Source: Bacillus sp. REN16 (GTDB taxonomy: Bacteria > Bacillota > Bacilli > Bacillales > Bacillaceae_L). Taken from it: DNA of 64,000 nucleotides. This document shows positions 26,185 through 35,060 of the stretch, piece by piece. Below the pieces are notes generated by a model. It was not told where the DNA came from, did no database searches, and worked only from the letters and a program-made list of their open reading frames with translations. The translations under genes were made by a program, and so were the position numbers. Each line of letters opens with the position of its first letter. Positions within the stretch are counted from its first letter, which is position 1. Where the stretch lies: NCBI RefSeq assembly GCF_020731355.1, contig NZ_JAJFZK010000006.1, forward strand, positions 248,001 through 312,000. The letters run 5' to 3'.

Positions 26185-27198
26185 ATGTATACCAATAAAG
26201 CAATTCAGGTTCTTGACCGTATGCGCTTATCAAATGGTGCTTATACCGCAAGTTTATCAAATGATTATAGCTATGTATGGATTCGAGATATAGTATATAC
26301 TGTTCTTCCATTTATCAATGAACCGTCTGACAGATATGCGAAGGCCTATCATGCTTTATTTGATATGTTTAAGACGTATGAGTGGAAAATTGATATCCAT
26401 CGGAAAAAGAAACCAATCTATTTATTTGAATATATTCATTCACGCTATTCCACTGATTTAAAGGAGATGCATGTCGAATGGGGGCATGCCCAAAACGATG
26501 CGATTGGCGCATTTTTATGGGGCGTTGGTGAAGGATACCGCTTAGGCCAAAAAGTAATTCGAGATAAAAAAGATATTGAAATTGTTCAAAAGCTTGTCGA
26601 TTATCTGGAATGCCTTCAATATTGGCACGCAAAAGATAATGGCATGTGGGAAGAAAATATGGAAGTTCATGCTTCAAGTCTTGGTGCCTGTGTGGCTGGA
26701 CTGAATGCTGTTAAAATCCTTGTTAATGTAAATGAGGATTTAATCAAAAAAGGTGAGAATGCCCTCCGAAATCTTTTACCTCGAGAAAGCGAAACAAAGA
26801 ATACTGATTTAGCTTTACTTTCCCTAGTATTCCCATACCGGGTCGTAGATCGGGATACTGCAATTAAGATTGTTGAAACCGTTTCCTCAAAATTAGAGCG
26901 GACATATGGTGTAATTCGCTATGAAAATGACCAATATTATAATGAAGGAAAAGAGGCCGAGTGGTGTTTTGGATTCCCATGGTTAGGTCTTTGCCACCTT
27001 GAATTAGGTCAATTTCATAAAGCAAGTGAGTATATAGAAAAAACTAAGAGAATTGTGCCTGACAACTGGGAGGTTCCTGAGCTATATGTAGGTGGTACAA
27101 ATAGGCCAAATGGAAACACCCCATTAGCATGGTCAGTTGCGATGTCCTATATTTTCCTCACAAAAATAGATGACATTGCTCAACAAAAAATTTCTTAA
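26185..27198 (+). CDS. GH15-like (glucoamylase-fold) protein
   Basis: A 337-residue soluble protein with an (alpha/alpha) barrel reminiscent of glycoside hydrolase family 15 and phosphorylase-kinase alpha subunits. SYVWIRDIVYTVLPF near residue 30 corresponds to the substrate-binding WIRD block. VEWGHAQNDAIGAFLW (about 95-110) and GKEAEWCFGFPWLGL (about 255-270) are the other conserved stretches, with Glu residues that may be catalytic. It is shorter than typical GH15 enzymes and has no signal peptide. It lies just upstream of glgBCDA, which suggests a role in glycogen or maltodextrin handling. Substrate not proven. Confidence 0.7.
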   Translation: MYTNKAIQVLDRMRLSNGAYTASLSNDYSYVWIRDIVYTVLPFINEPSDRYAKAYHALFDMFKTYEWKIDIHRKKKPIYLFEYIHSRYSTDLKEMHVEWGHAQNDAIGAFLWGVGEGYRLGQKVIRDKKDIEIVQKLVDYLECLQYWHAKDNGMWEENMEVHASSLGACVAGLNAVKILVNVNEDLIKKGENALRNLLPRESETKNTDLALLSLVFPYRVVDRDTAIKIVETVSSKLERTYGVIRYENDQYYNEGKEAEWCFGFPWLGLCHLELGQFHKASEYIEKTKRIVPDNWEVPELYVGGTNRPNGNTPLAWSVAMSYIFLTKIDDIAQQKIS

Positions 27199-27223
27199 AA
27201 AGCTGCGAATGCAGCTTTTTTTG
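27197..27223 (+). terminator. Terminator after GH15-like gene
   Basis: Perfect 10-bp stem AAAAAGCTGC / GCAGCTTTTT with a GAAT loop and a T tail. The first bases overlap the stop codon. Confidence 0.88.
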
Positions 27224-27616
27224 TTTGGGTAAAACTTTTTACTTACACCAATATTATTCTACAATAGTAAAATCTCTGGTGACCCCATCCTTATTCATAT
27301 TATTTCACAATATCAAATTTGTGCACAAATATGTAAAAAATCTCCACAAATCAACGAAATGTTGTAAACGGTTTCATCTTTTCTTTCAAAAATATTTTCA
27401 TTAAAATAATAATTTTCCGTCTTTTCTACCTTATTTGACAATAAAAAACATTATTCGCCAAAGGAATATTTTGAACACAAGACGAATCTATATAATAAAG
27501 TGAAAAAGTGATACCAAACCATGGTCTTATTTATTTTATCGACTTTCATACAAATGACATAAATTTTTGGTATTACAAACTTTCTCTTTACATATATCAA
27601 AAGGAGGATAACAATC
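27199..27616. other. Upstream region of the glycogen operon
   Basis: A 418-bp AT-rich gap. After the GH15 terminator it holds a consensus cre site (27362-27376). Several TATAAT-like boxes occur nearer glgB, but no convincing -35/-10 pair stands out. Confidence 0.5.
27362..27376. promoter_or_regulatory. cre site (CcpA operator) upstream of glgB
   Basis: TTGTAAACGGTTTCA matches all fixed positions of the cre consensus WTGNAANCGNWNNCW. It lies about 240 bp before glgB, which points to carbon catabolite control of the glycogen genes by CcpA. Whether it represses or activates depends on the promoter position, which I cannot place. Confidence 0.75.
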
Positions 27617-29560
27617 TTGAATTCTACGCTTGAAAAAAGAGCGGATCTTATTCCAAGTGAGTTTGACCTGTATTTATTTCACGAAGGAACATTATTAGAA
27701 GGCTATAACATACTAGGTGCACATGTTATGACCTATGAAGGGAAAGAAGGGGTTCGATTTTCAGTTTGGGCACCACATGCCAAGGCAGTATCTGTAGTTG
27801 GCGACTTTACTAACTGGGATGGTCGTGAAAATCACCTTGAAATGATACCAAACTCTGGTATATGGGTTGGCTTTATCCCAGGATTAAAAGAGGGTGAGCT
27901 TTATAAATACGAAATCACAAATGCAAATGATGACAAGAATCTAAAAGCAGATCCCTATGCATTCTTTTCTGAATTAAGACCTAACACAGCTTCCGTTATT
28001 ACTAGACTCGACCAATATAAATGGAATGATAAGAAATGGATCAAGAACCGTGAAAAGGTGGAATCCTACAATCAATCAATGCTAATTTACGAATTGCATA
28101 CTGGTTCTTGGAAAAAGAAAGAAGATGGCGGCTTTTATACATATCGCGAGCTAGCGGATGAAGTCATTGAATATGTAGTTGAACATGGGTTTACACATAT
28201 AGAGTTAATGCCGATCATGGAGCATCCTTTTGACTTATCTTGGGGCTATCAAATAACTGGCTTTTATTCTGTAACAAGTAGACATGGTTCACCACAAGAT
28301 TTCATGTATTTTGTGGATCAATGTCACCAAAAAGGTATAGGTGTCATCCTTGATTGGGTTCCAGTTCATTTCTGCCGTGATGCACACGGACTAGGAAGAT
28401 TTGATGGGACTCCTCTTTATGAGCCTGCCGAATCAAAACGAGCTGACAGACCTTTATGGGGAACGTACAACTTTGATTTTACAAAACCGGAGATTCATAG
28501 TTTTTTACTTTCCAATCTTGCTTTTTGGATGGATATGTACCATATTGATGGCTTTCGAATCGACGCTGTTTCATCATTGATATACCTCAACCACGACAAC
28601 CCGCAACATGAAAAGCTATTTAATCAATTTGGTGGCGAAGAAAATCTAGAAGCAATCGAATTTATAAAAAAAGCAAATGAAGAAATGTTCAAAAGATACC
28701 CGGGAGTCTTGATGATTGCAGAAGAAGCAACTGACTATCCCCTTGTAACTGCACCAACTTCTGCCGGCGGATTGGGCTTTAATTATAAATGGAATATGGG
28801 CTGGGTGAATGATGTCCTTAAGTACATGCGACTGCACCCGTCCGACAGACGCTATCACCATAATTTATTAACTTTTTCTTTCTTCTATGCATTTTCAGAA
28901 AATTTTGTTTTACCTTTTTCTCATGATGATGTTGTACACGGGAAGAAATCCCTTTTAGATAAAATGCCAGGTGACTACTGGCAGAAGTTTGCAAATTTAC
29001 GTTTATTATATGGCTATTTGATGACCCATCCCGGAAAAAAACTTCTCTTCATGGGTGGAGAGTTTGGCCAATTCACCGAATGGAAAGAGCTTGAAGAGCT
29101 AGATTGGATGCTGCTAAAATATGATTCTCACTCTAAGCTGCAAACATATTTTAAAGAGCTTCAGCATTTTTACCAAATGAATTCTAGTCTTTGGAGACTG
29201 GATCATGAACAAGAAGGTTTTGAATGGATTGACCCTGATAACCATGATCAATCTGTGATTACATTCATGAGACATGGGAAGCGCAAAGGTGATTATTCCA
29301 TTATCGTATGTAACTTCGGAGCCGAGGTTTATGAAGATTATCGTATTGGCGTCCCAGCAACTGGGAGTTATATAGAATTATTTAACAGTGATTCCGTAGA
29401 ATTTGGAGGATCTGGTCAGATTAACGAGGCTGCTATTTCGGTTGATAATGAGCCAGCGCATAATCAGCCATACAGTATGTCAATTAAAGTTCCACCTTTA
29501 GCAATAAGTATTTTTAGAAAAGTGACAAAAAAGAGAAAAAGAGGTGTCATCAAAAAATGA
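27617..29560 (+). CDS. glgB: 1,4-alpha-glucan branching enzyme
   Basis: GlgB forms alpha-1,6 branches in glycogen. An N-terminal CBM48 domain ([19 protein letters not shown]) precedes the GH13 barrel. Catalytic residues are in [11 protein letters not shown] (Asp nucleophile) and [11 protein letters not shown] (Glu acid/base), and [11 protein letters not shown] is the third conserved region. Length is 647 residues. The start is a TTG with AAAGGAGG 9 nt upstream. The stop overlaps the glgC start (ATGA). It is the first gene of glgBCDA. Confidence 0.95.
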   Translation: MNSTLEKRADLIPSEFDLYLFHEGTLLEGYNILGAHVMTYEGKEGVRFSVWAPHAKAVSVVGDFTNWDGRENHLEMIPNSGIWVGFIPGLKEGELYKYEITNANDDKNLKADPYAFFSELRPNTASVITRLDQYKWNDKKWIKNREKVESYNQSMLIYELHTGSWKKKEDGGFYTYRELADEVIEYVVEHGFTHIELMPIMEHPFDLSWGYQITGFYSVTSRHGSPQDFMYFVDQCHQKGIGVILDWVPVHFCRDAHGLGRFDGTPLYEPAESKRADRPLWGTYNFDFTKPEIHSFLLSNLAFWMDMYHIDGFRIDAVSSLIYLNHDNPQHEKLFNQFGGEENLEAIEFIKKANEEMFKRYPGVLMIAEEATDYPLVTAPTSAGGLGFNYKWNMGWVNDVLKYMRLHPSDRRYHHNLLTFSFFYAFSENFVLPFSHDDVVHGKKSLLDKMPGDYWQKFANLRLLYGYLMTHPGKKLLFMGGEFGQFTEWKELEELDWMLLKYDSHSKLQTYFKELQHFYQMNSSLWRLDHEQEGFEWIDPDNHDQSVITFMRHGKRKGDYSIIVCNFGAEVYEDYRIGVPATGSYIELFNSDSVEFGGSGQINEAAISVDNEPAHNQPYSMSIKVPPLAISIFRKVTKKRKRGVIKK

Positions 29561-30711
29561 GGTCAAAGAAGTGGATTGCAGTTGTATTAGCAGGTGGTCA
29601 AGGGTCAAGATTGGGGGAATTAACGACAACCCTTGCCAAACCCGCTGTTCCGTTTGGAGGAAAGTACCGAATTATTGATTTTCCGTTAAGTAATTGTACT
29701 CATTCAGGCATCGATACAGTCGGTGTCGTAACTCAATATCGTCCTCATGTACTTAATAACTATGTAAGCAATGGGCGACCTTGGGATCTAGACAGGAACA
29801 ATGGGGGAGTAACAGTCCTACCGCCTTACCTTGGTAAGAATGGCGGAGATTGGTACAAAGGAACTGCCAACGCAGTCTACCAAAATATCCATTATATAGA
29901 GCAATATGACCCAGAATATGTGGTTATTTTATCTGGCGATCATATTTACAAAATGGATTATAGTAAAATGCTTCGCTTCCACCTGGAAAAGGATGCTGCC
30001 GCTACAATTGCAGTCATTGAGGTTCCGTGGGCAGAGGCAAGCCGCTTTGGGATCATGAATACAAATGAAGAAAAGAAAATTGTTGAATTTGATGAAAAAC
30101 CAGCAAATCCAAAAAGTAATCTTGCGTCAATGGGGATTTACCTATTCAAATGGAAATTATTAAAGAAATATTTAAACGAAGATGAATTAAACATTCATTC
30201 TTCAAACGATTTCGGGAAAGACATTATTCCGAAATTACTTGAAGACAATAATCAGTTATATGCATACCAGTTTGATAGTTATTGGAAGGATGTCGGTACA
30301 ATCGAAAGCCTATGGGAAGCACACATGGACCTTTTAGATGATGCTCCTGGTTTTGATTTACATGACCCAAGCTGGCCATTCTTTACCGGAATTGCGACAC
30401 ATCCACCACAATATATTTCACCAGCTGCTGAAATTTCTCAATCACTGATTAATGAAGGCTGTATTGTACAAGGAACAATTGACCACTCTGTTCTCTCATA
30501 CAATGTACAGGTCGGAGAGAACTCGATTATTAAAGACTCTGTTATCATGCCGAATGTTCAAATCGGCAAAAATGTGACCATTCATAAAGCAATTATTGCA
30601 AGTGATTTATGCATCCCAGATGGAGCACATATTGGGTCAGATGCCCCGAACGCTACCATAACGTTAGTTGGAGATGAAGACACTGTTAGACCATTAACCG
30701 TAAGTAAATAA
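29557..30711 (+). CDS. glgC: Glucose-1-phosphate adenylyltransferase, catalytic subunit
   Basis: Makes ADP-glucose from glucose-1-phosphate and ATP, the committed step of glycogen synthesis. The nucleotidyltransferase domain begins with [15 protein letters not shown] and has [20 protein letters not shown]. The C-terminal beta-helix includes hexapeptide-like repeats near residues 290-370. Length is 384 residues. Start and glgB stop overlap by 4 bp. In Bacillaceae the active enzyme is usually a GlgC-GlgD heteromer, and glgD follows. Confidence 0.95.
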   Translation: MRSKKWIAVVLAGGQGSRLGELTTTLAKPAVPFGGKYRIIDFPLSNCTHSGIDTVGVVTQYRPHVLNNYVSNGRPWDLDRNNGGVTVLPPYLGKNGGDWYKGTANAVYQNIHYIEQYDPEYVVILSGDHIYKMDYSKMLRFHLEKDAAATIAVIEVPWAEASRFGIMNTNEEKKIVEFDEKPANPKSNLASMGIYLFKWKLLKKYLNEDELNIHSSNDFGKDIIPKLLEDNNQLYAYQFDSYWKDVGTIESLWEAHMDLLDDAPGFDLHDPSWPFFTGIATHPPQYISPAAEISQSLINEGCIVQGTIDHSVLSYNVQVGENSIIKDSVIMPNVQIGKNVTIHKAIIASDLCIPDGAHIGSDAPNATITLVGDEDTVRPLTVSK

Positions 30712-30735
30712 ATTTCACATGAGGAGCGATTGGGA

Positions 30736-31842
30736 TTGGAACGAGTAATTGGTGTAATTAATTTAGTGAATGATAAGCAATATTTAAAAGAATTAACCCA
30801 GCACCGGTGTCTGGCAGCTGTACCATTCGGAGGAAGATATCGACTAATTGATTTTACAATGTCCAATTTTATTAACGCCCACATTAAAAAGGTGGGTATC
30901 TTCACAAAGGATAAATATCGTTCCATCATGGATCATCTTGGCAATGGAAAAGAATGGGATCTTGATCGGCGAAATGGGGGATTATTTATTTTACCTCCAA
31001 TTCACCCGGATAAAAGTATAGTCGGTGACATTCAGCAATATTTTGATCATCTGGAGTTCTTTAAGCGATCCCATGAGGATACAGTCCTATTTTCTCCAGG
31101 TCACCATGTTTATAAAATCAATTTTAATGAAGTGATAAAAAGCCATAGAGAAAGTGGAGCTGACATCACGATTGTTTACAAGCAATTCGATGGAGAGCCT
31201 GTCGAAAAACCAATTTATCATAAATGCATCCTGAATGCGGATGATAAAGTATCCAATCTAGAACTCTATACATCTCCAAAACAGGGTGATCCCGTATGTA
31301 CAGAAACGTTTGTTTTTTCAAAAAAGCTATTAATTGAGCTTATTACAAAATGTTATGAAAATGGGGAATACGATTTTATACGAGATTTAGTCAAGGCAAA
31401 CCTGCCTCGACTAAAAGCAAACAGCTATCATTTTAAAGGATATATGCCATTTATTCATTCAATTTCAAGTTATTATAAAACGAATATGGAGTTCTTAAAT
31501 CCGCAGGTTACAAAGGAATTTTTCTTTGATAACTGGGAGATTTATACGAAAACAAAGCATGAGCCCCCAGTTAAATATTCCACAACTTCTAATGTCAGCA
31601 ATTCCTTAATTGCAAATGGAAGTGATATCGAAGGAACGGTTGAAAATAGCATTATCTTCCGCGGGGTAAAAATACGCAAAGGGGCAACTGTCAAAAACAG
31701 TATTATCATGCAAAAAGGTGTTATTGACGAGGGAACATATCTTGAAAATGTGATAACAGATAAACAAGTAAATATCACTTCTGAAAAGGTCATCATTGGA
31801 GAATCTTCTCCAACTGTTATAAAAAAAGCTGAGATTATCTAA
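30736..31842 (+). CDS. glgD: GlgD, regulatory/second ADP-glucose pyrophosphorylase subunit
   Basis: A paralogue of GlgC that lacks the AGGxGxRL nucleotide-binding signature. The corresponding region reads HRCLAAVPFGGRYRLIDFTMSNF, so it is a modulatory subunit in the Bacillus-type GlgCD complex. A left-handed beta-helix occupies the C-terminal third (SNSLIANGSDIEGTVENS, NSIIMQKG). The start is most likely the TTG at 30736, 9 nt after GAGGAG; the TTG at 30730 is too close. It lies 24 bp after glgC. Confidence 0.92.
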   Translation: MERVIGVINLVNDKQYLKELTQHRCLAAVPFGGRYRLIDFTMSNFINAHIKKVGIFTKDKYRSIMDHLGNGKEWDLDRRNGGLFILPPIHPDKSIVGDIQQYFDHLEFFKRSHEDTVLFSPGHHVYKINFNEVIKSHRESGADITIVYKQFDGEPVEKPIYHKCILNADDKVSNLELYTSPKQGDPVCTETFVFSKKLLIELITKCYENGEYDFIRDLVKANLPRLKANSYHFKGYMPFIHSISSYYKTNMEFLNPQVTKEFFFDNWEIYTKTKHEPPVKYSTTSNVSNSLIANGSDIEGTVENSIIFRGVKIRKGATVKNSIIMQKGVIDEGTYLENVITDKQVNITSEKVIIGESSPTVIKKAEII

Positions 31843-31854
31843 TGGGGGAAAATC

Positions 31855-33291
31855 ATGAACGTATTATTCGCAGCATCAGAGTGTGCTCCATTTATTAAAA
31901 CAGGCGGACTAGGGGATGTAATAGGGGCTTTACCAAATGCTTTACAACAGGAAGGGATTCATGTAAATGTAATCCTTCCAAAATATGGTGACCTGGCTGA
32001 CAAGTATAAGGATCAGCTTGTATTAGAACGTATTATCGAGGTTCCATTAGGATGGCGGCGACAATATTGCGGCATCGAAAAATTAGTCCACAATGGAATT
32101 AGCTATTATTTTTTAGATAATGAATATTATTTTAAACGGTATGGCAGCTACGGTTTTTATGATGATGGAGAGCGGTTTGCATTCTTCTCGAGAGCGGTGC
32201 TGGAAGCAATCCCATATCTGGAGAAAAAGCCAGATGTGATTCATTGTCATGACTGGCAAGCTGGACCGATTCCACTTTTATTAAATGCACATTATTCGAA
32301 CCATCCTGACTACCAGCGGATTAAAACAGTATTTACAATTCATAATCTTCGCTATCAAGGGGTTTACCCGAAATCTGTTTTAGGCGAATTACTTGATGTG
32401 AGTGAACGTTATTTTCATATAGACGGGGTTGAGTTTTTTGGGAATGTCAGTTATATGAAGGCTGGATTGTCCTTTGCTGACGCCCTTACAACTGTAAGTC
32501 CAACCTATGCAAACGAAATACAAACAGCTTATTTCGGTGAACAGTTAGATGGATTTTTACGAAAACGAAATTCTGAATTGCAAGGAATTGTAAATGGGAT
32601 TGACGATGAAAATTATAATCCCGCTTCAGACAAGGCGATTTTTAGCTTTTATGATACGTATGAAGGAAAAATGGAGAATAAAAGGGCCTTACAAAAGCAA
32701 CTTGGTTTACCAGTTAATGATGAAATACCAGTTATTTCAATGATTACACGACTTGTTGAACAAAAGGGTATTGACCTTGTTTTGCATGTATTTGAAGAAA
32801 TTCTTAACCAAAATGTACAGTTTATTTTGCTTGGAACAGGCGAAAGCCATTATGAGGATGCCTTCCGTGAACTAGCATCCCGATATCCATCAAAAGTTTC
32901 AGTTAATATCTTTTTTGATGAAGGGCTTTCCAGAAAAATCTATGCGGGTTCTGATTTATTTTTAATGCCATCTCAATTTGAGCCTTGTGGGATTGGTCAA
33001 TTACTCGCTTTCCGCTATGGGGCGCTCCCACTTGTGAGAGAGACAGGTGGACTTAAGGATACTGTTCAACCTTACAATGAGTTTACGGGCAAAGGGAATG
33101 GCTTTAGCTTCACGAATTATAATGCACACGACATGTTGTATACAGTTGAGCGGGCGATTTGGTTGTATCGTTTTCAACCAAGGAAATGGAAGGAGCTTTC
33201 AGAAAAAGCACTAAAACTTGATTTTAGCTGGAATGCTTCTTCCAAAGAATATATAAAATTGTATGAGGAACTGCAATTTGCTTTTCGTTAA
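31855..33291 (+). CDS. glgA: Glycogen synthase
   Basis: A GT5 ADP-glucose-dependent glycogen synthase of 478 residues. The ADP-glucose-binding KTGGLGDVIGALP lies near the N-terminus. The C-terminal GT-B half includes EPCGIGQLLAFRYGALPLVRETGGLKDTV, read here in two pieces, with the catalytic-site EPCG and the conserved ETGGL. GGGGGAA precedes the ATG, 12 bp after glgD. It ends the operon before a strong terminator. In B. subtilis glgP would follow; it is absent here. Confidence 0.95.
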   Translation: MNVLFAASECAPFIKTGGLGDVIGALPNALQQEGIHVNVILPKYGDLADKYKDQLVLERIIEVPLGWRRQYCGIEKLVHNGISYYFLDNEYYFKRYGSYGFYDDGERFAFFSRAVLEAIPYLEKKPDVIHCHDWQAGPIPLLLNAHYSNHPDYQRIKTVFTIHNLRYQGVYPKSVLGELLDVSERYFHIDGVEFFGNVSYMKAGLSFADALTTVSPTYANEIQTAYFGEQLDGFLRKRNSELQGIVNGIDDENYNPASDKAIFSFYDTYEGKMENKRALQKQLGLPVNDEIPVISMITRLVEQKGIDLVLHVFEEILNQNVQFILLGTGESHYEDAFRELASRYPSKVSVNIFFDEGLSRKIYAGSDLFLMPSQFEPCGIGQLLAFRYGALPLVRETGGLKDTVQPYNEFTGKGNGFSFTNYNAHDMLYTVERAIWLYRFQPRKWKELSEKALKLDFSWNASSKEYIKLYEELQFAFR

Positions 33292-33297
33292 CACGAT

Positions 33298-33329
33298 AAA
33301 ACGTTAGGGACATGACCCTAACGTTTTTT
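33298..33329. terminator. Terminator after glgA
   Basis: Perfect 11-bp stem AAACGTTAGGG / CCCTAACGTTT, 6-nt loop, T tail. It also lies at the end of the minus-strand 42-aa ORF. Confidence 0.88.
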
Positions 33330-33456
33330 ACCTTTTTCGACTCAAGTGTGTAAGTGCAATTCTCCTAAGCGATGAGCTGCTAAAATCAGTTGCATTTCTC
33401 TTTCTTATCTGTTCGCGGATCGGATTGTCATTTATTTTACTTTCGCTATTTGCCAT
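33328..33456 (-). CDS. Small basic protein, 42 residues, unknown
   Basis: A short minus-strand ORF starting MANSESKINDNPIREQ and ending in a run of basic residues. The ribosome-binding site is strong (AAGGAGGAG, about 8 nt before the ATG), which is the main evidence that it is real. It is hydrophilic, with no membrane segment. I do not recognise the family. Size, charge and the setting in a spore-former suggest a minor spore or regulatory protein, but this is a guess. The shared terminator with glgA fits as its 3' end. Confidence 0.55.
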   Translation of the reverse strand: MANSESKINDNPIREQIRKRNATDFSSSSLRRIALTHLSRKR

Positions 33457-33534
33457 TATAGGGACTCCTCCTTATAGGATTATCATCCCCAATTAAAAAA
33501 ATCTTTATAAAACTAGCTTGTAGCACCATCCTAA

Positions 33535-33562
33535 AAAAAGTGATTCTCTAGAATCACTTTTT
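33535..33562 (-). terminator. Terminator downstream of 44-aa ORF
   Basis: Perfect 12-bp stem AAAAAGTGATTC / GAATCACTTTTT with a TCTA loop, followed by T residues on the minus strand. It lies 6 bp after the 44-aa ORF. Confidence 0.8.
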
Positions 33563-33568
33563 GCTGCG

Positions 33569-33703
33569 TTATTTATCCTTATTAATCTGTACATTTTGTG
33601 GTCTTTTTGGATGTCCAACTCTATTTTCATCATCAGGACCTGTTAGGGTATTTCGTTTATCTAATACTTTTCCTGTAAATTCAACTGGATTACGATTTGC
33701 CAT
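33569..33703 (-). CDS. Small hydrophilic protein, 44 residues, unknown
   Basis: A minus-strand ORF beginning MANRNPVEFTGKVLDKRN with a near-perfect ribosome-binding site (GGAGGTG) upstream of the ATG and a strong terminator 6 bp downstream. The protein is polar and rich in Asn, Asp and Lys. It shares the opening MAN with the neighbouring 42-residue ORF but otherwise looks different. It is downstream of the GH18 gene on the same strand. I do not recognise the family. The well-formed expression signals make it a credible gene. Confidence 0.6.
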   Translation of the reverse strand: MANRNPVEFTGKVLDKRNTLTGPDDENRVGHPKRPQNVQINKDK

Positions 33704-33758
33704 GTATTTCACCTCCATTTTTAGGATGGTTGAAAATCAAAAAAACATGACAGCTAAT

Positions 33759-34910
33759 TTATTTTTTCAGTGTATAATAGTTCTTTATATTGGCCGCTGT
33801 TACCGATTCATACATGGTATTTGTAAGACTGTATTTCCCTTTTGCATCAAGACCAAGTTCCCAGATCATCATGCCGCCAAAACCGTGATTTAAGGCAAGC
33901 TCCGTTTTTCTTGTCATCATTGATTTTCCATTATAATAATACGTTGTACCATTCATAACGACAGAATCTTTACCTGCGTTTTCAGTATTGTTTGCAATAA
34001 TGGCTTCATATGATACTTGCTTGATGTTTACATCGGCAGGTTGTCCATAAAATGGAACACCTAATACAAGTTTTTCCTTAGGCAATTTGTGTGCATCAAA
34101 CAGGTTCGACCAGTAGCCCACAATACTCTCGGAAAATGGATACGGAGATAAATTTTCGGCATGATAGCCGCCATCCCATTGACCATCATATGCCATAATA
34201 TTAACATAATCGACATATTGAAACATATTCGGTTCATATTTTACATATCCAAGCTCTGTTAATGTTTGTGCGTGAATTTTTGAATGAACGGCAATTGACA
34301 ACTCCTTGTTTTGGGCATGCAGCTTGTCACCTAATGTTTTCATAAATTGATGTAAATTCTTCGCATCTGCATCTGTTCGGGGATGTTCAAAATCAATATC
34401 AATCCCATCAAGATTTTCACGTTCAACTACTCCCATTAGCTCATCTGCGAGCTTTGATTGAGAATTTGGGTTTGCCAGTGCCGCTGAAAAATAACCATAA
34501 GATTCGCCGCCATTCATATGGAACCAACCACCAACGGCAAGCATCGCTTTTGTATGATGTTTATGTGCATTTGCAACCATGCTTCTCAGATTCTTAGTTG
34601 CGTGATCACCTGTAAATAGAATTTGTCCATCCTTTGTTGGATGAACAAAGGAGAAGATAATATGTGTAAGTTTCGAATAATCGATTTGATTTGGATCACG
34701 AAAATCCTGAACATACCCAACTAAAACCTTAGATTGCGTTTTATCAAGCTTCGGCAATTCTTTGGGTACCGGCGTTTTGGATGAATAAGGGGCATTCTTC
34801 GTTAATTTATTTTCATGTTGATTTTGGTTTGAAAGCATCGTCCCTGTTAACAATCCACCAACAAATATCACAACCAACAAAATAGATAGGAAGATATATC
34901 GTCTTTTCAT
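33759..34910 (-). CDS. Glycoside hydrolase family 18 protein, membrane-anchored
   Basis: A 383-residue chitinase-fold enzyme with an N-terminal signal/anchor (about residues 5-25), so it acts outside the cytoplasm. The GH18 catalytic motif DxxDxDxE appears as DGIDIDFE (Glu acid), with the earlier LAVGGW strand and the later MAYDGQWDGG and GVPFYGQ blocks. Relatives include chitinases and spore cortex or peptidoglycan N-acetylglucosaminidases (YaaH/YdhD type). Without LysM repeats, the target is uncertain. The ATG has CAGGAGGA upstream. Divergent from the SUV3-like helicase gene. Confidence 0.85.
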   Translation of the reverse strand: MKRRYIFLSILLVVIFVGGLLTGTMLSNQNQHENKLTKNAPYSSKTPVPKELPKLDKTQSKVLVGYVQDFRDPNQIDYSKLTHIIFSFVHPTKDGQILFTGDHATKNLRSMVANAHKHHTKAMLAVGGWFHMNGGESYGYFSAALANPNSQSKLADELMGVVERENLDGIDIDFEHPRTDADAKNLHQFMKTLGDKLHAQNKELSIAVHSKIHAQTLTELGYVKYEPNMFQYVDYVNIMAYDGQWDGGYHAENLSPYPFSESIVGYWSNLFDAHKLPKEKLVLGVPFYGQPADVNIKQVSYEAIIANNTENAGKDSVVMNGTTYYYNGKSMMTRKTELALNHGFGGMMIWELGLDAKGKYSLTNTMYESVTAANIKNYYTLKK

Positions 34911-35060
34911 GATGTTGTCCTCCTGATTAACTTTATCTTTAAAATTGTATCAAACAGATCAAGCATATAGGTGTGGTAATATCATCCTATATAACATAAA
35001 TATTTTTACCCTTCTTATATAAACTAAAAGCAATACGACATGTTGGCAAGGAGCAATTAT

